53,216 bases of DNA, from positions 1-53,216 of the forward strand of contig JAUXWY010000493.1 of NCBI GenBank assembly GCA_030681235.1. The letters are read 5' to 3'. Under the pieces are notes generated by a model that was not told where the DNA came from, did no database searches, and saw only the letters and a program-made list of their open reading frames with translations. The position numbers and the translations under genes were made by a program. This stretch comes from Pirellulaceae bacterium. Its GTDB lineage: Bacteria > Planctomycetota > Planctomycetia > Pirellulales > Pirellulaceae. Positions 26,096-34,757 of this stretch are shown in pieces. How positions within the stretch are numbered: the stretch's first letter is position 1; each line of letters begins with the position of its first letter.

Positions 26096-27076
26096 TTAGT
26101 AGCCGTAGTCTTCCTCGATTTGGCGGATTTGTCCTTGGCCTGGGGTTTTAGACAGGATCGCGATGATCCCGGCGTCTTCGCTATAGTCCAGGATCAAGGT
26201 GTTGCCTTCGACTTTGAACGGGATGTAAGTCGATTCTTCTTCGGTTTCGAACACGATCTTGCGACCACGCAGTTTCCAAGTCCCTTGCTCTGAAATTTGG
26301 TTGCTCACGCGGCCGTTGCGGATATTGATCTGGGATTGGTAGGTACCGTTTGGCAGAATTTCAACTTTGCATTCCATCTGCACGCCTTCCACGTTGCCCG
26401 AACCGTACCAAGTCCCAACCACAGGTGCTGGTGCTGGACCATGCCGTTCCGGTTGCGGATTGGGGCCTGGTCCGTTCGGATTGACTGGACCGTTAGGATC
26501 AAACCCCGAGGGGCGTGGGGGAATTGGCCCTGGGCCGTTGGGGCCGACCGGGCCGTTGGGGCCTACTGGACCGTTGGGCCCAACGTTTGGATGGACACGT
26601 TGCATGACCATGTCCCCGACGTTGGGTATGATGCCTTTCAACACGAGTTTATCGTCGCTCAATTCGATTTCTGTACGCTCGACCGATTGGTCGGCTTCAT
26701 TAGTGAGGACCAATTCGCGTCCTTCAATTTTCCACTGGCCGCCGAATTGGGTAACGGTTGGTTCGGCGGGCCTGTTGTTCGACCCTGGAGCGGTTTCGAC
26801 CACGAGCCGAGCCTTGTAGAGTCCGTCCGGGAAGATCATCATTTGGAACAGCATGCGTTGTTGCGGGCCTTGGGCGCCGTATTGCCAGGCACCTACGATC
26901 GGCGAAACAACGGCAGGCATTTGGCCAGCTGGTCCGGGGACGTTTTCCGCTGGCTTGGGAGCACTTTTGAGGGCCGAAAGTTGGGCCGAAGCCGGTGCGG
27001 CTGCCAAAGTAGCGGCCACAGCGGCCAGCGTTAGGGTTGTGATGGTCTGGCAGATTTGGTTCAGGAAAAGTTTCAC
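26096..27076 (-). CDS. Secreted two-domain protein with collagen-like linker
   Basis: 326 residues from the GTG at 27076, chosen for AAAGGA 8 nt upstream. The signal peptide (LTLAAVAATLAAAPASAQ) is followed by two copies of a beta-rich domain: first VGAWQYGAQGPQQ to GQWKIEGRELVL, second VVGTWYGSGNVEG to GTWKLRGRKIVF. Between them lies a G-P-N/G-P-V triplet run (GPNGPVGPNGPVGPNGPGP), collagen-like in periodicity but short. The W-G-x-G / G-x-WK pattern recalls small lipocalin-like or Ig-like secreted domains; I cannot name the family. The downstream neighbour is a damaged single-domain relative. Confidence 0.8.
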   Translation of the reverse strand: MKLFLNQICQTITTLTLAAVAATLAAAPASAQLSALKSAPKPAENVPGPAGQMPAVVSPIVGAWQYGAQGPQQRMLFQMMIFPDGLYKARLVVETAPGSNNRPAEPTVTQFGGQWKIEGRELVLTNEADQSVERTEIELSDDKLVLKGIIPNVGDMVMQRVHPNVGPNGPVGPNGPVGPNGPGPIPPRPSGFDPNGPVNPNGPGPNPQPERHGPAPAPVVGTWYGSGNVEGVQMECKVEILPNGTYQSQINIRNGRVSNQISEQGTWKLRGRKIVFETEEESTYIPFKVEGNTLILDYSEDAGIIAILSKTPGQGQIRQIEEDYGY

Positions 27077-27171
27077 GTCTGGGTTCCTTTTGAATGTCTG
27101 TGTGGAGTGGATTTGTCGGTCTGACACCAACCATACAGACGGGCTCGAACCCTGTGACAGCCTCGATGCAA

Positions 27172-29778
27172 CTATTTCAAAGAATCCAATCGATACCGGA
27201 GCGTTATTGCCGCGCCCATCGCTTCATTCAAATGGTAATGCTGGCCAAATATCACGCGGCTGCTAACCCAATCCCCGTACCACATTCGATCGTCGTGGCG
27301 GTAAATCGAAATCTCACCCGGCAATTGGTTGGCGTTCCAAAACCGATAGTCGTAGCTAATCTCGCGACGATATCGTTCATCTTCCCACGAATTGTAGAAA
27401 TCCTGCGGCAGCATTGCTTTCGTCAATTCCATTCGGGAATTGGTGTTAAATCGCGACCGGAAAAGCAGCGAGAGCCAGCGGTCACTTTCAGCGATCCGAC
27501 TTCCGGGAGCGCTCGACGGATCTAGTTCGGATCTGCCTTTCCGCACGAGGTAGGAAGCTTGGCTGGCAATGCTCTGATTTATTTGCCTCATAGATTGCTC
27601 CGAATCACCGCCCAATAGTGGCTGTCCCTGAGCCAAGAGATCCTTGAGTAACCGGAGAGCCGAGTCGCTCGAATGATCGGCCAGCGACCGCAAGAACGTG
27701 TTTTGAACCGAGTCCAGCTTGAGCAAGCCCGCGATCGGGCGAAGATCGAGCAATAGCTGCGTTCGGATTTCTAGTACCATCCTCGCCGTCTCTCCATCAC
27801 CAATCTCCAATGCCACACACGCTGCTTTGCCCAACGCAACGAGATTCGTCTTGACGTTTTCCAGGTCCTGAACGGTTGCGGTCGAACCGGTCAATGGTTC
27901 CGCAGCGATTGTCCGGTTCAACTCCTGCAACTTTTCGCGAAACGATTCTGCCGAAGCCTTCAACATCGCGACGGTTTCGTCAGGAAGCACTAGGGGTGAG
28001 TTTTCCTGTCCGCACGTAACAAACGAATGTTGCAGCCATACGTTCGAATCGGGTTCGGCACCCGGTAGCTTCGGAACGCGGAACGGAGGAAGTTCACGTG
28101 CCTGGAGCAATTCAGGTAGCGTCGACGGCAAGACCCATACTCGCAACGTTGGCAGACCGACGATTGCGGCCAAGAAAACCACGACCACAAACACAGGAAA
28201 TACCCAGTCCAAGTTCGCCCGCCAGAAGACCAAATTTGTCTTGGTCAGCCACCAAGACAAAGGCACCGCGAACCAAACTAAACTCAAGGAAACCCAGACA
28301 GCCAACAGGCCGGCATTGTCGATTTGAACGGAAATAACGAGCGAATAAATGAACACACTGAAAAACACTGCGAAAGCGGCCATTGGCCAGTTCCGAAATG
28401 TTTGCCCTGCCAACAGGCTGACAACACTCAATGCGTGGGCAGCCAACAAAAACAACACCAACTCGCTATAGACGGGTGGAAATCGATACAGCCTTCCGGC
28501 GCCAATCTCTAACCCGATGATGCTGAAACACACCCCAATCAAAATGCCGTGGCCGACCAGAACCATCAGAAAACGACTCAGCCAATACTTGGTGGGAGAA
28601 ATGCCGCGTTCGGCGAAGAACGTTTCGCTTTCCCCGGCTCGCTCTCCTGTAAAACTCCACAAGGCACCCGAGCTGAAGAAAACTGCCATCAATAACACGC
28701 CCAGGGGTAGCAAAACTCGCACGGCTGGCGAATTCGCCTGGCCACCCAAACCAAACGCAGCCAGACCCACCGGGAGCAACAGCCAAGTCAGCCACGTTCG
28801 TCGTAACGAGAGCCAGGCCAATACTTTAAACGACGATGGCCGCGACCAAGTAGTCGCCCATGTTCGGTCCAGTGATCGAACCGAAGATGTCGCAGCGGTA
28901 TTGAGAGAAGTACGCCAAGCCCAGTCTGTAAAGTGGCCTGAGTACCATCGCCAGCGATACATCAACGCAGCAACAACCGCGCAAAGTACAGAAATGGCAA
29001 CGGTCCAAAACAACCAGTGAGTGGTTGGTACATATCGCTCTGGAAAACGGAATTCCTGAGTCGCAAAAAATCCAATTTGCCAACCGATGATCGCCACGAA
29101 CAAAACAGAAACAGTCAGAATGACTCCTTGTGCCTGATGGCGAACCGCTAAGATACAAATCATGGACAACGGGAAACAGAGGAAAAACTGAGAGTAAAAA
29201 TAGAAACTGGCGATTGCGGATATCAACTGCACATCCCTAGACACTTCCGTTTCAGGAGTCCGAATTGCCTCCAATCGTGGTAATCGTAGTAGTGTCGCGT
29301 CCATCAGAGGGATCAAGAGCCAGGCAATACCCAAGCACAAAATCGACCCAGCCAAAACGCAAAACGATTTGACCAATAGCGTGTGCCACCAACGCACGGG
29401 GAGACCTGTGGACCAAGCAAACGCCGGGTCATTCCGATCATTTACAAAACTAGCGACCCACGCTCCTATCAGAAACATCAACGGAGCAAGTATCGCGAGG
29501 AACGTGAGGTATGCCTTGGTTTGGTGGTAAACGATACTGGGGTTTTCGTTTTTGTTTAAATCCGACGACAATGCCAACCAAACGCTCAAGGTCCCGATAG
29601 TCAGCGTCAATACAACCGTCGCTAACAGCCACCACCGCAGCAACATCCACTCTCGCCAGAGCAAGTGCTGGATCGGCTTCCACGAGATCCAACGGAGCGA
29701 AGTTGATTCCCGCAACCCGCGCTCGGAGGCCGGAGTCAATTGCTGCTCGGCCGATGTTTCGGATAATGCGACGCTCAT
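27172..29778 (-). CDS. ABC-2-like membrane protein of a GntR-regulated transporter
   Basis: 868 residues from the ATG at 29778, with GAGAG 8 nt upstream; a GTG three codons earlier is also possible. The first ~545 residues hold about a dozen hydrophobic spans in two sets (LLATVVLTLTIGTLSVWLAL, ILAPLMFLIGAWVASFVND, then LLPLGVLLMAVFFSSGALW onward). The last ~320 residues are soluble and helical (AMLKASAESFREKLQELNR). It follows the ABC ATPase gene by 83 nt on the same strand, so it is probably the membrane partner. It is long for an ABC-2 permease, as if two permease halves and a soluble tail were fused. Substrate unknown. Confidence 0.8.
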   Translation of the reverse strand: MSVALSETSAEQQLTPASERGLRESTSLRWISWKPIQHLLWREWMLLRWWLLATVVLTLTIGTLSVWLALSSDLNKNENPSIVYHQTKAYLTFLAILAPLMFLIGAWVASFVNDRNDPAFAWSTGLPVRWWHTLLVKSFCVLAGSILCLGIAWLLIPLMDATLLRLPRLEAIRTPETEVSRDVQLISAIASFYFYSQFFLCFPLSMICILAVRHQAQGVILTVSVLFVAIIGWQIGFFATQEFRFPERYVPTTHWLFWTVAISVLCAVVAALMYRWRWYSGHFTDWAWRTSLNTAATSSVRSLDRTWATTWSRPSSFKVLAWLSLRRTWLTWLLLPVGLAAFGLGGQANSPAVRVLLPLGVLLMAVFFSSGALWSFTGERAGESETFFAERGISPTKYWLSRFLMVLVGHGILIGVCFSIIGLEIGAGRLYRFPPVYSELVLFLLAAHALSVVSLLAGQTFRNWPMAAFAVFFSVFIYSLVISVQIDNAGLLAVWVSLSLVWFAVPLSWWLTKTNLVFWRANLDWVFPVFVVVVFLAAIVGLPTLRVWVLPSTLPELLQARELPPFRVPKLPGAEPDSNVWLQHSFVTCGQENSPLVLPDETVAMLKASAESFREKLQELNRTIAAEPLTGSTATVQDLENVKTNLVALGKAACVALEIGDGETARMVLEIRTQLLLDLRPIAGLLKLDSVQNTFLRSLADHSSDSALRLLKDLLAQGQPLLGGDSEQSMRQINQSIASQASYLVRKGRSELDPSSAPGSRIAESDRWLSLLFRSRFNTNSRMELTKAMLPQDFYNSWEDERYRREISYDYRFWNANQLPGEISIYRHDDRMWYGDWVSSRVIFGQHYHLNEAMGAAITLRYRLDSLK

Positions 29779-29861
29779 TTTTGCCACTCTCTTCCGGCGT
29801 TGGTTTGCCTAATACGTCAGTGCACTTCACTGCAATATTGTCATGTCTGCCAACCGATCAA

Positions 29862-30806
29862 TTAAACTGGTACGGCGTTTCCCGCAGGTTCTTGGCTACG
29901 TGCCCAAGAAGCATGTTCGCACTTGGGGTCCACGTAGGCGTGGTACAGGTCTTCCAAGCTGGGACGACGGACTTGGATGTCCAATAAGTTGGTGTCCGTC
30001 GCAAATTGGGGCGTGTTGGCGTCCGTCCAATCTCGCACGACACACTCCCATTGCCGACCGGTGCGAGTGGAAGACAGCACCGTAACCGATGCGGGCATGT
30101 GGATCGGCAACAGAATGTCTTGCTGAGCAAAGCTGATTACCGAACACGCCGCTTTCAAGTCCTCTAGCGGTGACGCGACTTGCAACTTGCCACCGTGAAT
30201 GATCGCGACCCAGTCCGCGACTCGTTCAACTTCATGAATCTGATGACTGCTCAACAGCACGGTTTTACCACCCGCCGCTCGGTCCACCATGCTCTCTAAA
30301 AAGGAGCGCCGTACCGCCGGGTCCAGGCCAGAGGTCGGTTCGTCCATGATCAACAACTCGGGGTCAAAAGCCAATGCGCAGGATAAAGCGACCTTGGCTT
30401 TCATGCCTTTGGACAAGTCCCGGATTTTGGTTTTGGGAGGCAGGTCGAATTCTTTGGCCAATTGCACAAAACGTTCGGCATAACCCTCGGGATAAAATCC
30501 TGAAGCAAACCATCCCACTTGTTGCACGGTCATCCAAGGGTACATCCCCGGTTGGTCCGCTACATAGCCTACTCGGCGCCGTATCTCCAATGGCTGCTTC
30601 GCCGGGTTCATGCCCAAGACTTCAATCGAGCCCGATTGCAGGCGATAGTAGCCCAGCAGACTGCGAATCAATGTGGTCTTGCCCGCGCCGTTTTCGCCCA
30701 ACAGGGCGTAGACCACGCCCGGCGGGATCGACAACGAGACATTGTCCAACGCCAGTTTCCGAAAGAATTTCTTGCGAGCGTTCGTCACTTGAATGATGGG
30801 TTGCAT
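29862..30806 (-). CDS. ABC transporter ATP-binding protein
   Basis: 314 residues from the ATG at 30806 (AAGGAG 6 nt upstream); a TTG at 30839 lacks a site. Walker A is GENGAGKTT, the Q-loop region RVGYVADQPGMYPWM, the signature LSKGMKAKVAL (LSKGM instead of LSGGQ), Walker B LLIMDEPTSGLDP and the switch His in LLSSHQIHE. LSKGM-type signatures fit the CcmA/YtrB-like branch that pairs with GntR regulators and ABC-2 permeases. It lies in the middle of a GntR-ATPase-permease operon and would energise the permease at 27172. Confidence 0.93.
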   Translation of the reverse strand: MQPIIQVTNARKKFFRKLALDNVSLSIPPGVVYALLGENGAGKTTLIRSLLGYYRLQSGSIEVLGMNPAKQPLEIRRRVGYVADQPGMYPWMTVQQVGWFASGFYPEGYAERFVQLAKEFDLPPKTKIRDLSKGMKAKVALSCALAFDPELLIMDEPTSGLDPAVRRSFLESMVDRAAGGKTVLLSSHQIHEVERVADWVAIIHGGKLQVASPLEDLKAACSVISFAQQDILLPIHMPASVTVLSSTRTGRQWECVVRDWTDANTPQFATDTNLLDIQVRRPSLEDLYHAYVDPKCEHASWARSQEPAGNAVPV

Positions 30807-30840
30807 GCTTTGCTCCTTGGATGAGTGAGGATTATTCAAG

Positions 30841-31233
30841 CTAGGACTTCAGGGACGACAGGTACCGTCGCACCACCGATTCAAAACTCTCGCGTAACTC
30901 GGCCGGTTCCAAACCCGCCTGCAACGCTTCTTCCACAACCAACTCCAAACGTTCGCGAATCAAGTTCGCCCGCTGACTCACACACGAGCGTTTGGCCCCG
31001 GCACTCACATGTTGCCCCCGGCCGCGCACCGTTTCCAGGACGCCATCGCTTTGCAGGAGCTGATAGGCACGCTGAATGGTGTTGGGGTTGATCGTCAACA
31101 TCTTGGCCAGGTCTCGAACTGAAGGCACTTGTTGTCCGGAGACCAAGGCCCCATTGGCTACGTTGTACTTGACTTGACGAACAATCTGTTCGTAAATCGG
31201 AATCCCATTGCTGGGATCAATCGAAATCAGCAT
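30841..31233 (-). CDS. GntR-family (YtrA-type) transcriptional regulator
   Basis: 130 residues from the ATG at 31233, fixed by GGAGG 8 nt upstream; the longer frame is spurious. The N-terminal winged helix holds IPIYEQIVRQVKYNVANGAL, GQQVPSVRDLAKMLTINPNT (recognition helix) and QRAYQLLQSDGVLETVRGRG. The C-terminal ~50 residues form a short helical dimerisation tail, the YtrA layout, too small for a ligand-binding domain. It probably represses its own operon with the ABC transporter genes 34 nt downstream; the operator should lie near 31235-31290. Confidence 0.92.
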   Translation of the reverse strand: MLISIDPSNGIPIYEQIVRQVKYNVANGALVSGQQVPSVRDLAKMLTINPNTIQRAYQLLQSDGVLETVRGRGQHVSAGAKRSCVSQRANLIRERLELVVEEALQAGLEPAELRESFESVVRRYLSSLKS

Positions 31234-31410
31234 CGCGAAACCTCCTTTCGGCTCTGAGGCTTTTTGTGTTCTGATGAAATAGTACACGTGGACGCAGGGG
31301 ATGTCAAGAGGCTTTTTGAGTCGGATAAAACAGCCACTTACGGAGCAGAAACAACAGGCCCCACGGGTAGCCGTTGCCATCCGCAAGCATTTCATTGCAG
31401 AAACCGGTAT

Positions 31411-31935
31411 CTACCGTCGTTCGAAGTTGAATTTCGAAAAGACGACATCGCGGATTTCACGAGTCTTTAGCATCTTGCTCAAGTTGCCGATGATTTCCGA
31501 CTTGAGCCAAGCCTGATGGGGGTCTGTAATATTGTTCGCTGAAAGCGTTTGGGCCGAAGCCAAGATCATGTCGCGAATACGCGTCTTGTATTCTTCCAGC
31601 AGAGGCTTGAGTTTAACGGCCGTCGCCTTGGGTGCAATCGCTGCCGCTTGAAACTCGATTCGATATTGATCGACACTGTTGGGGATCGCAATCGCGACAT
31701 CAAATTCCCCCAAGTCCAATTCGACGAAGTCGTGTGGATGATGACGCGCGGTACTGGTTTGTTGGTCGGCGAACAAAGCCAACGGGTCCAAGGCCGTGTC
31801 CTGCGATTTTGAACCGCAACCCAGACCCATCAAGATCAATGCCGCCAACAATATCAGCCACCATCCTTGCGTGGCTCTCTGAAACGAAGCCGCGATTTCA
31901 CCGATGGAACCGCACGAAACTAACTTGGCTGACAT
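31411..31935 (-). CDS. FliL-like lipoprotein
   Basis: 174 residues from the ATG at 31935 (GAGGAGGG 7 nt upstream). A membrane segment (WWLILLAALILMGLGC) ends in Cys40, in a lipobox-like context. The rest resembles FliL: FVELDLGEFDVAIAIPNS, a central helix LKPLLEEYKTRIRDMILASA, LKSEIIGNLSKML and the family-like end IRDVVFSKFNFER. FliL controls flagellar stator function at the basal body, but no flagellar gene is near, and an orphan FliL-like lipoprotein could serve another envelope role. The family call is by pattern only. Confidence 0.6.
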   Translation of the reverse strand: MSAKLVSCGSIGEIAASFQRATQGWWLILLAALILMGLGCGSKSQDTALDPLALFADQQTSTARHHPHDFVELDLGEFDVAIAIPNSVDQYRIEFQAAAIAPKATAVKLKPLLEEYKTRIRDMILASAQTLSANNITDPHQAWLKSEIIGNLSKMLKTREIRDVVFSKFNFERR

Positions 31936-32260
31936 GGTACGACCCTCCTCATTCCCCTCGACTTGACCACACTCATTTAGGTCGCAAAATCGCCCCGCCT
32001 GCCTATGGGGTGTCTTGTAATCGGGATTTAAGTGCTCCCGCAACCCGCGATACCGATCGTAACGGTTGTGAGGTTCGAGTCGACTCCCCGAGTGACGCGA
32101 TATTCCGGCGCCAGCAAACGTCTGGCAGCCGTAGTGCGGCGTAGTTCCTGTGAGCCAAGCAACAGCCCAGAACAACAAGAGCGTGATCGCACGAACCTCG
32201 CACGATCACGCTCCGCTGTTGGATCTAGTGGTAACTGACCGCTAGGTCGTCGTCTCTAGC
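31936..32260. other. Intergenic region with terminator
   Basis: 325 bases between the CBS gene and the FliL-like gene, both leftward. It contains the hairpin at 32180-32212 and presumably the promoter of the FliL-like gene. Nothing else coding or repeated seen. Confidence 0.5.
32180..32212 (-). terminator. Strong hairpin, probable terminator after the CBS gene
   Basis: AGCGTGATCG (32180-32189) pairs perfectly with CGATCACGCT (32203-32212), a 10-bp stem with a 13-nt loop. It lies about 50 nt past the CBS stop in the direction of transcription and is followed on the minus strand by a CTTGTTGTTCT stretch. Confidence 0.7.
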
Positions 32261-32677
32261 TTAAAGTTCCGCCAAGAACCGAATCAAATCTGTCGAGGTC
32301 ACAATGCCGACCAACTTTTTTCCATCGACAACGGGCAAGGCATGGAAGTTGCCCTCGCCCAGTACCCTTGCCGCATCACGGACGGTGCCATGCACTGAAA
32401 CCGATACTGGATTGGCCGACATCAAGCCGGTGACGGTATAGGTGTGATCCAACAGCGCGTCCAATTGCCGACCGTCTTGATTACCAAATTCACCAAACGA
32501 AACTCGCAACAAATCCGACCAACTAACAATGCCGATCAAATCGCCGCCGCTGACAACCGGAACGTGATGAATTCCATTGTCCTCGATAAGCTGTTTGACC
32601 TTGGAAACCGGATCACCTTCATGGACACTGATCGGCGAAGTGCTCATCACTTTGCTAATGGGTTCGTTCTTCTTCAT
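32261..32677 (-). CDS. Two-CBS-domain protein
   Basis: 138 residues from the ATG at 32677 (AAAGG upstream); the much longer open frame is an artefact. CBS 1: VMSTSPISVHEGDPVSKVKQ to GIVSWSDLLR; CBS 2: LMSANPVSVSVHGTVRDAAR to GIVTSTDLIR. Stand-alone CBS pairs bind adenosine nucleotides and act as energy sensors on partner proteins. The gene follows dctM by 242 nt on the same strand, so it may be a separate unit. Partner unknown. Confidence 0.92.
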   Translation of the reverse strand: MKKNEPISKVMSTSPISVHEGDPVSKVKQLIEDNGIHHVPVVSGGDLIGIVSWSDLLRVSFGEFGNQDGRQLDALLDHTYTVTGLMSANPVSVSVHGTVRDAARVLGEGNFHALPVVDGKKLVGIVTSTDLIRFLAEL

Positions 32678-32919
32678 TCGAGCCTTTCTAATTCCAGGAA
32701 ATGCAGTTGCTTCACAACGACTGGACATTAGTGCAATTTCAGTGCCAGCCTCGAACCACATCAGGGCCCTAGTTTTCGCAGTGAATCGGGGGTGTTTTCG
32801 GCACGCCGTTGCAGCCCTCAGACGCTCTGGACGTGCGGATTCGCTCGGCACTGTGCGATCGAAGTATTTCCAAGTGAATGACAGATCGGTGCGAACGGAC
32901 GCTCGAATAATCAAGGCTG

Positions 32920-34197
32920 CTACTTTAGCAACAAATTCGGCAGCCAAAGACTGAGGGCCGGGACATAGGTCACGATCACCAATGTCACAAACAGTGGGAG
33001 GAGAAACGGCAACGTCCCCAACACGACGCGTTGCACCGACGCGCCAGTCACCGAACTCAACACAAACAACACGAGCCCAATGGGTGGTGTCAACAAGCCG
33101 ATCACCAGATTCAGAATCATGACGACACCTAAATGCAACGGATCCACACCGTACTCGCGGGCCACAGGCAGCAGGATCGGAACCATGATTAAAAGCGCTG
33201 CGACAGGCTCCAACAGCATTCCGACGATCAACAACGTGATGTTGACCAACAGCAAGAACACGTACGGATTGTCGGTCAGATGGGTCAACAGGTATGTCAC
33301 GGCTTGCGGACCTTGCTCGCGAGCGATAATCCAACCAAATAAACTAGCCGCCGCGACGATCAACATGATCGAGCCGGTCGTGGTGGCGGTTGCCTGCAAC
33401 GAGGCGCGTAGTGATTGCCACGATAGGGACCGAAACATACCACCCAAGAACATGACGTAAGCCGCAGCAACTGCGGCTGCTTCCGTCGGCGTCGTGACGC
33501 CTCCTAATATACCGCCCAAAATAATCACGGGAGTCAACAAGACGGGTGCAGCCTGGTAGGCGGTAGTCGCCAATCGAGCGCCGGTCACGTCATCCGTTTC
33601 GGGCAAGGGATGTCGAGACGCATAGATCGCCACCGCCACACACAAGATTACCGTGAGCAAAAGCGCCGGCAGGATACTGGCAAAGAACAACCCGCCCACC
33701 GACACGCCCGCCGCGACCGCATAGATGATGGCCGGAATACTAGGCGGCATCATGGGACCAATCAGCGACGATGCGCCCGTTAGTCCAAGTGCAAATCCTT
33801 CGTCATAGCCTCGCTTCTTCATCGCTGGTACCAACACCGAACCCAAGCCGGCCGCGTCGGCCACCGCCGCTCCGCTCATCCAGGAAAACAACAAGCTACT
33901 GAGCACATTGACGTAACCCAAGCTGCCCGGAACCTGCTTTAGCAAACACAACAAGAACCGAAACAAACGATCCGCTAACCCACCGGCATTGCTCACGTAT
34001 CCCGTCAGAATAAACAACGGCACGGCCAGCAACGGAAAGGAATCCAAACCTGCCGTCGTCCGCTGCAACGCCACGCCCAGTGTAATGTCCGGTGACCAGG
34101 AGACATAAAACAAACACGGCAACAACATGCTGAACGCCACCGGCACGCGGAGAAACAACAGGACTAGCATCGCCAGAATAAGCAGGCCCAGAGTCAT
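32920..34197 (-). CDS. dctM: TRAP transporter large permease subunit
   Basis: 425 residues from the ATG at 34197, which overlaps the dctQ stop as ATGA. It has about twelve membrane spans, with family motifs LFLRVPVAFSMLL at the N terminus, FILTGYVSNAGGLADRLFRF, SSLLFSWMSGAAVADAAGLG, the PxMPPSIPAI-like GPMMPPSIPAIIYA, GGVTTPTEAAAVAAAY and the terminal LTPPIGLVLFV. This is the ion-motive-force-driven channel of a TRAP transporter for an organic acid or similar solute. It is encoded after dctP and dctQ. Confidence 0.95.
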   Translation of the reverse strand: MTLGLLILAMLVLLFLRVPVAFSMLLPCLFYVSWSPDITLGVALQRTTAGLDSFPLLAVPLFILTGYVSNAGGLADRLFRFLLCLLKQVPGSLGYVNVLSSLLFSWMSGAAVADAAGLGSVLVPAMKKRGYDEGFALGLTGASSLIGPMMPPSIPAIIYAVAAGVSVGGLFFASILPALLLTVILCVAVAIYASRHPLPETDDVTGARLATTAYQAAPVLLTPVIILGGILGGVTTPTEAAAVAAAYVMFLGGMFRSLSWQSLRASLQATATTTGSIMLIVAAASLFGWIIAREQGPQAVTYLLTHLTDNPYVFLLLVNITLLIVGMLLEPVAALLIMVPILLPVAREYGVDPLHLGVVMILNLVIGLLTPPIGLVLFVLSSVTGASVQRVVLGTLPFLLPLFVTLVIVTYVPALSLWLPNLLLK

Positions 34198-34757
34198 GAT
34201 TGGCCTGCCTTCGCCGAGTCTGTTTCTTCGTCGCTCCAACTCAACCGCACCGAGTCGTCCGTCTGCAAATGGGAGCTTGCCGAAGTCAACTGTCCGGACC
34301 ATGCCGACCAAGCATGGACCAATGAATGAAAAGCCATCAGCAATAGCCCTAGACTCACCCCGCCGTACCAATAGCTCTTGGCGATTCCCAGCGCGGGCGA
34401 GCCCACCGGATGCACATACCACACAAACCGGAGACTACCCAAACACAACAGCAAACACGTCAACGCCGTCAAACCAAACACAAACAAATCGGCTCTCGCT
34501 CGCCAAAGGGGTCGCACGCGGTCCGACCACAGATCGACCGCCAAATGCTTTCGCTGGGCCATGATGTACGCCGCCGCCAAAAACGTCATCCAGATCAACG
34601 CCAAACGGCACAGCTCTTCGCTCCACGAAAACGGGGCCCGAAAGAGATACCTCGCGACGACCTGAGCGAACATCGTGCCCAGAATTCCGACCAAGATCAA
34701 CACGGCCAACAGCTGCTCGACCCACATTAGACTGCGGTTCAACCGTTCCATGGTCAT
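34194..34757 (-). CDS. dctQ: TRAP transporter small permease subunit
   Basis: 187 residues, four membrane spans: LLAVLILVGILGTMFAQVVA, SEELCRLALIWMTFLAAAYI (with the typical RYLF...FSWSEEL motif before it), LTALTCLLLCLGSLRFVWY and GVSLGLLLMAFHSLVHAW. It pairs with DctM. ATG and the dctP stop overlap (ATGA), as do its stop and the dctM start, so the three genes are translationally coupled. Confidence 0.94.
   Translation of the reverse strand: MTMERLNRSLMWVEQLLAVLILVGILGTMFAQVVARYLFRAPFSWSEELCRLALIWMTFLAAAYIMAQRKHLAVDLWSDRVRPLWRARADLFVFGLTALTCLLLCLGSLRFVWYVHPVGSPALGIAKSYWYGGVSLGLLLMAFHSLVHAWSAWSGQLTSASSHLQTDDSVRLSWSDEETDSAKAGQS

Noticed and set aside
27118-27165. A tRNA T-arm-like sequence (GGGTTCGAGCCC on the minus strand) upstream of the secreted-protein gene
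   Set aside because: No matching acceptor stem, D-arm or anticodon arm could be placed on either strand within 90 nt; at most a decayed fragment.
32677-33334. N-terminal extension of the CBS protein overlapping dctM
   Set aside because: It runs antiframe through the end of dctM; the ATG at 32677 has a proper ribosome binding site and gives a standard two-CBS protein.
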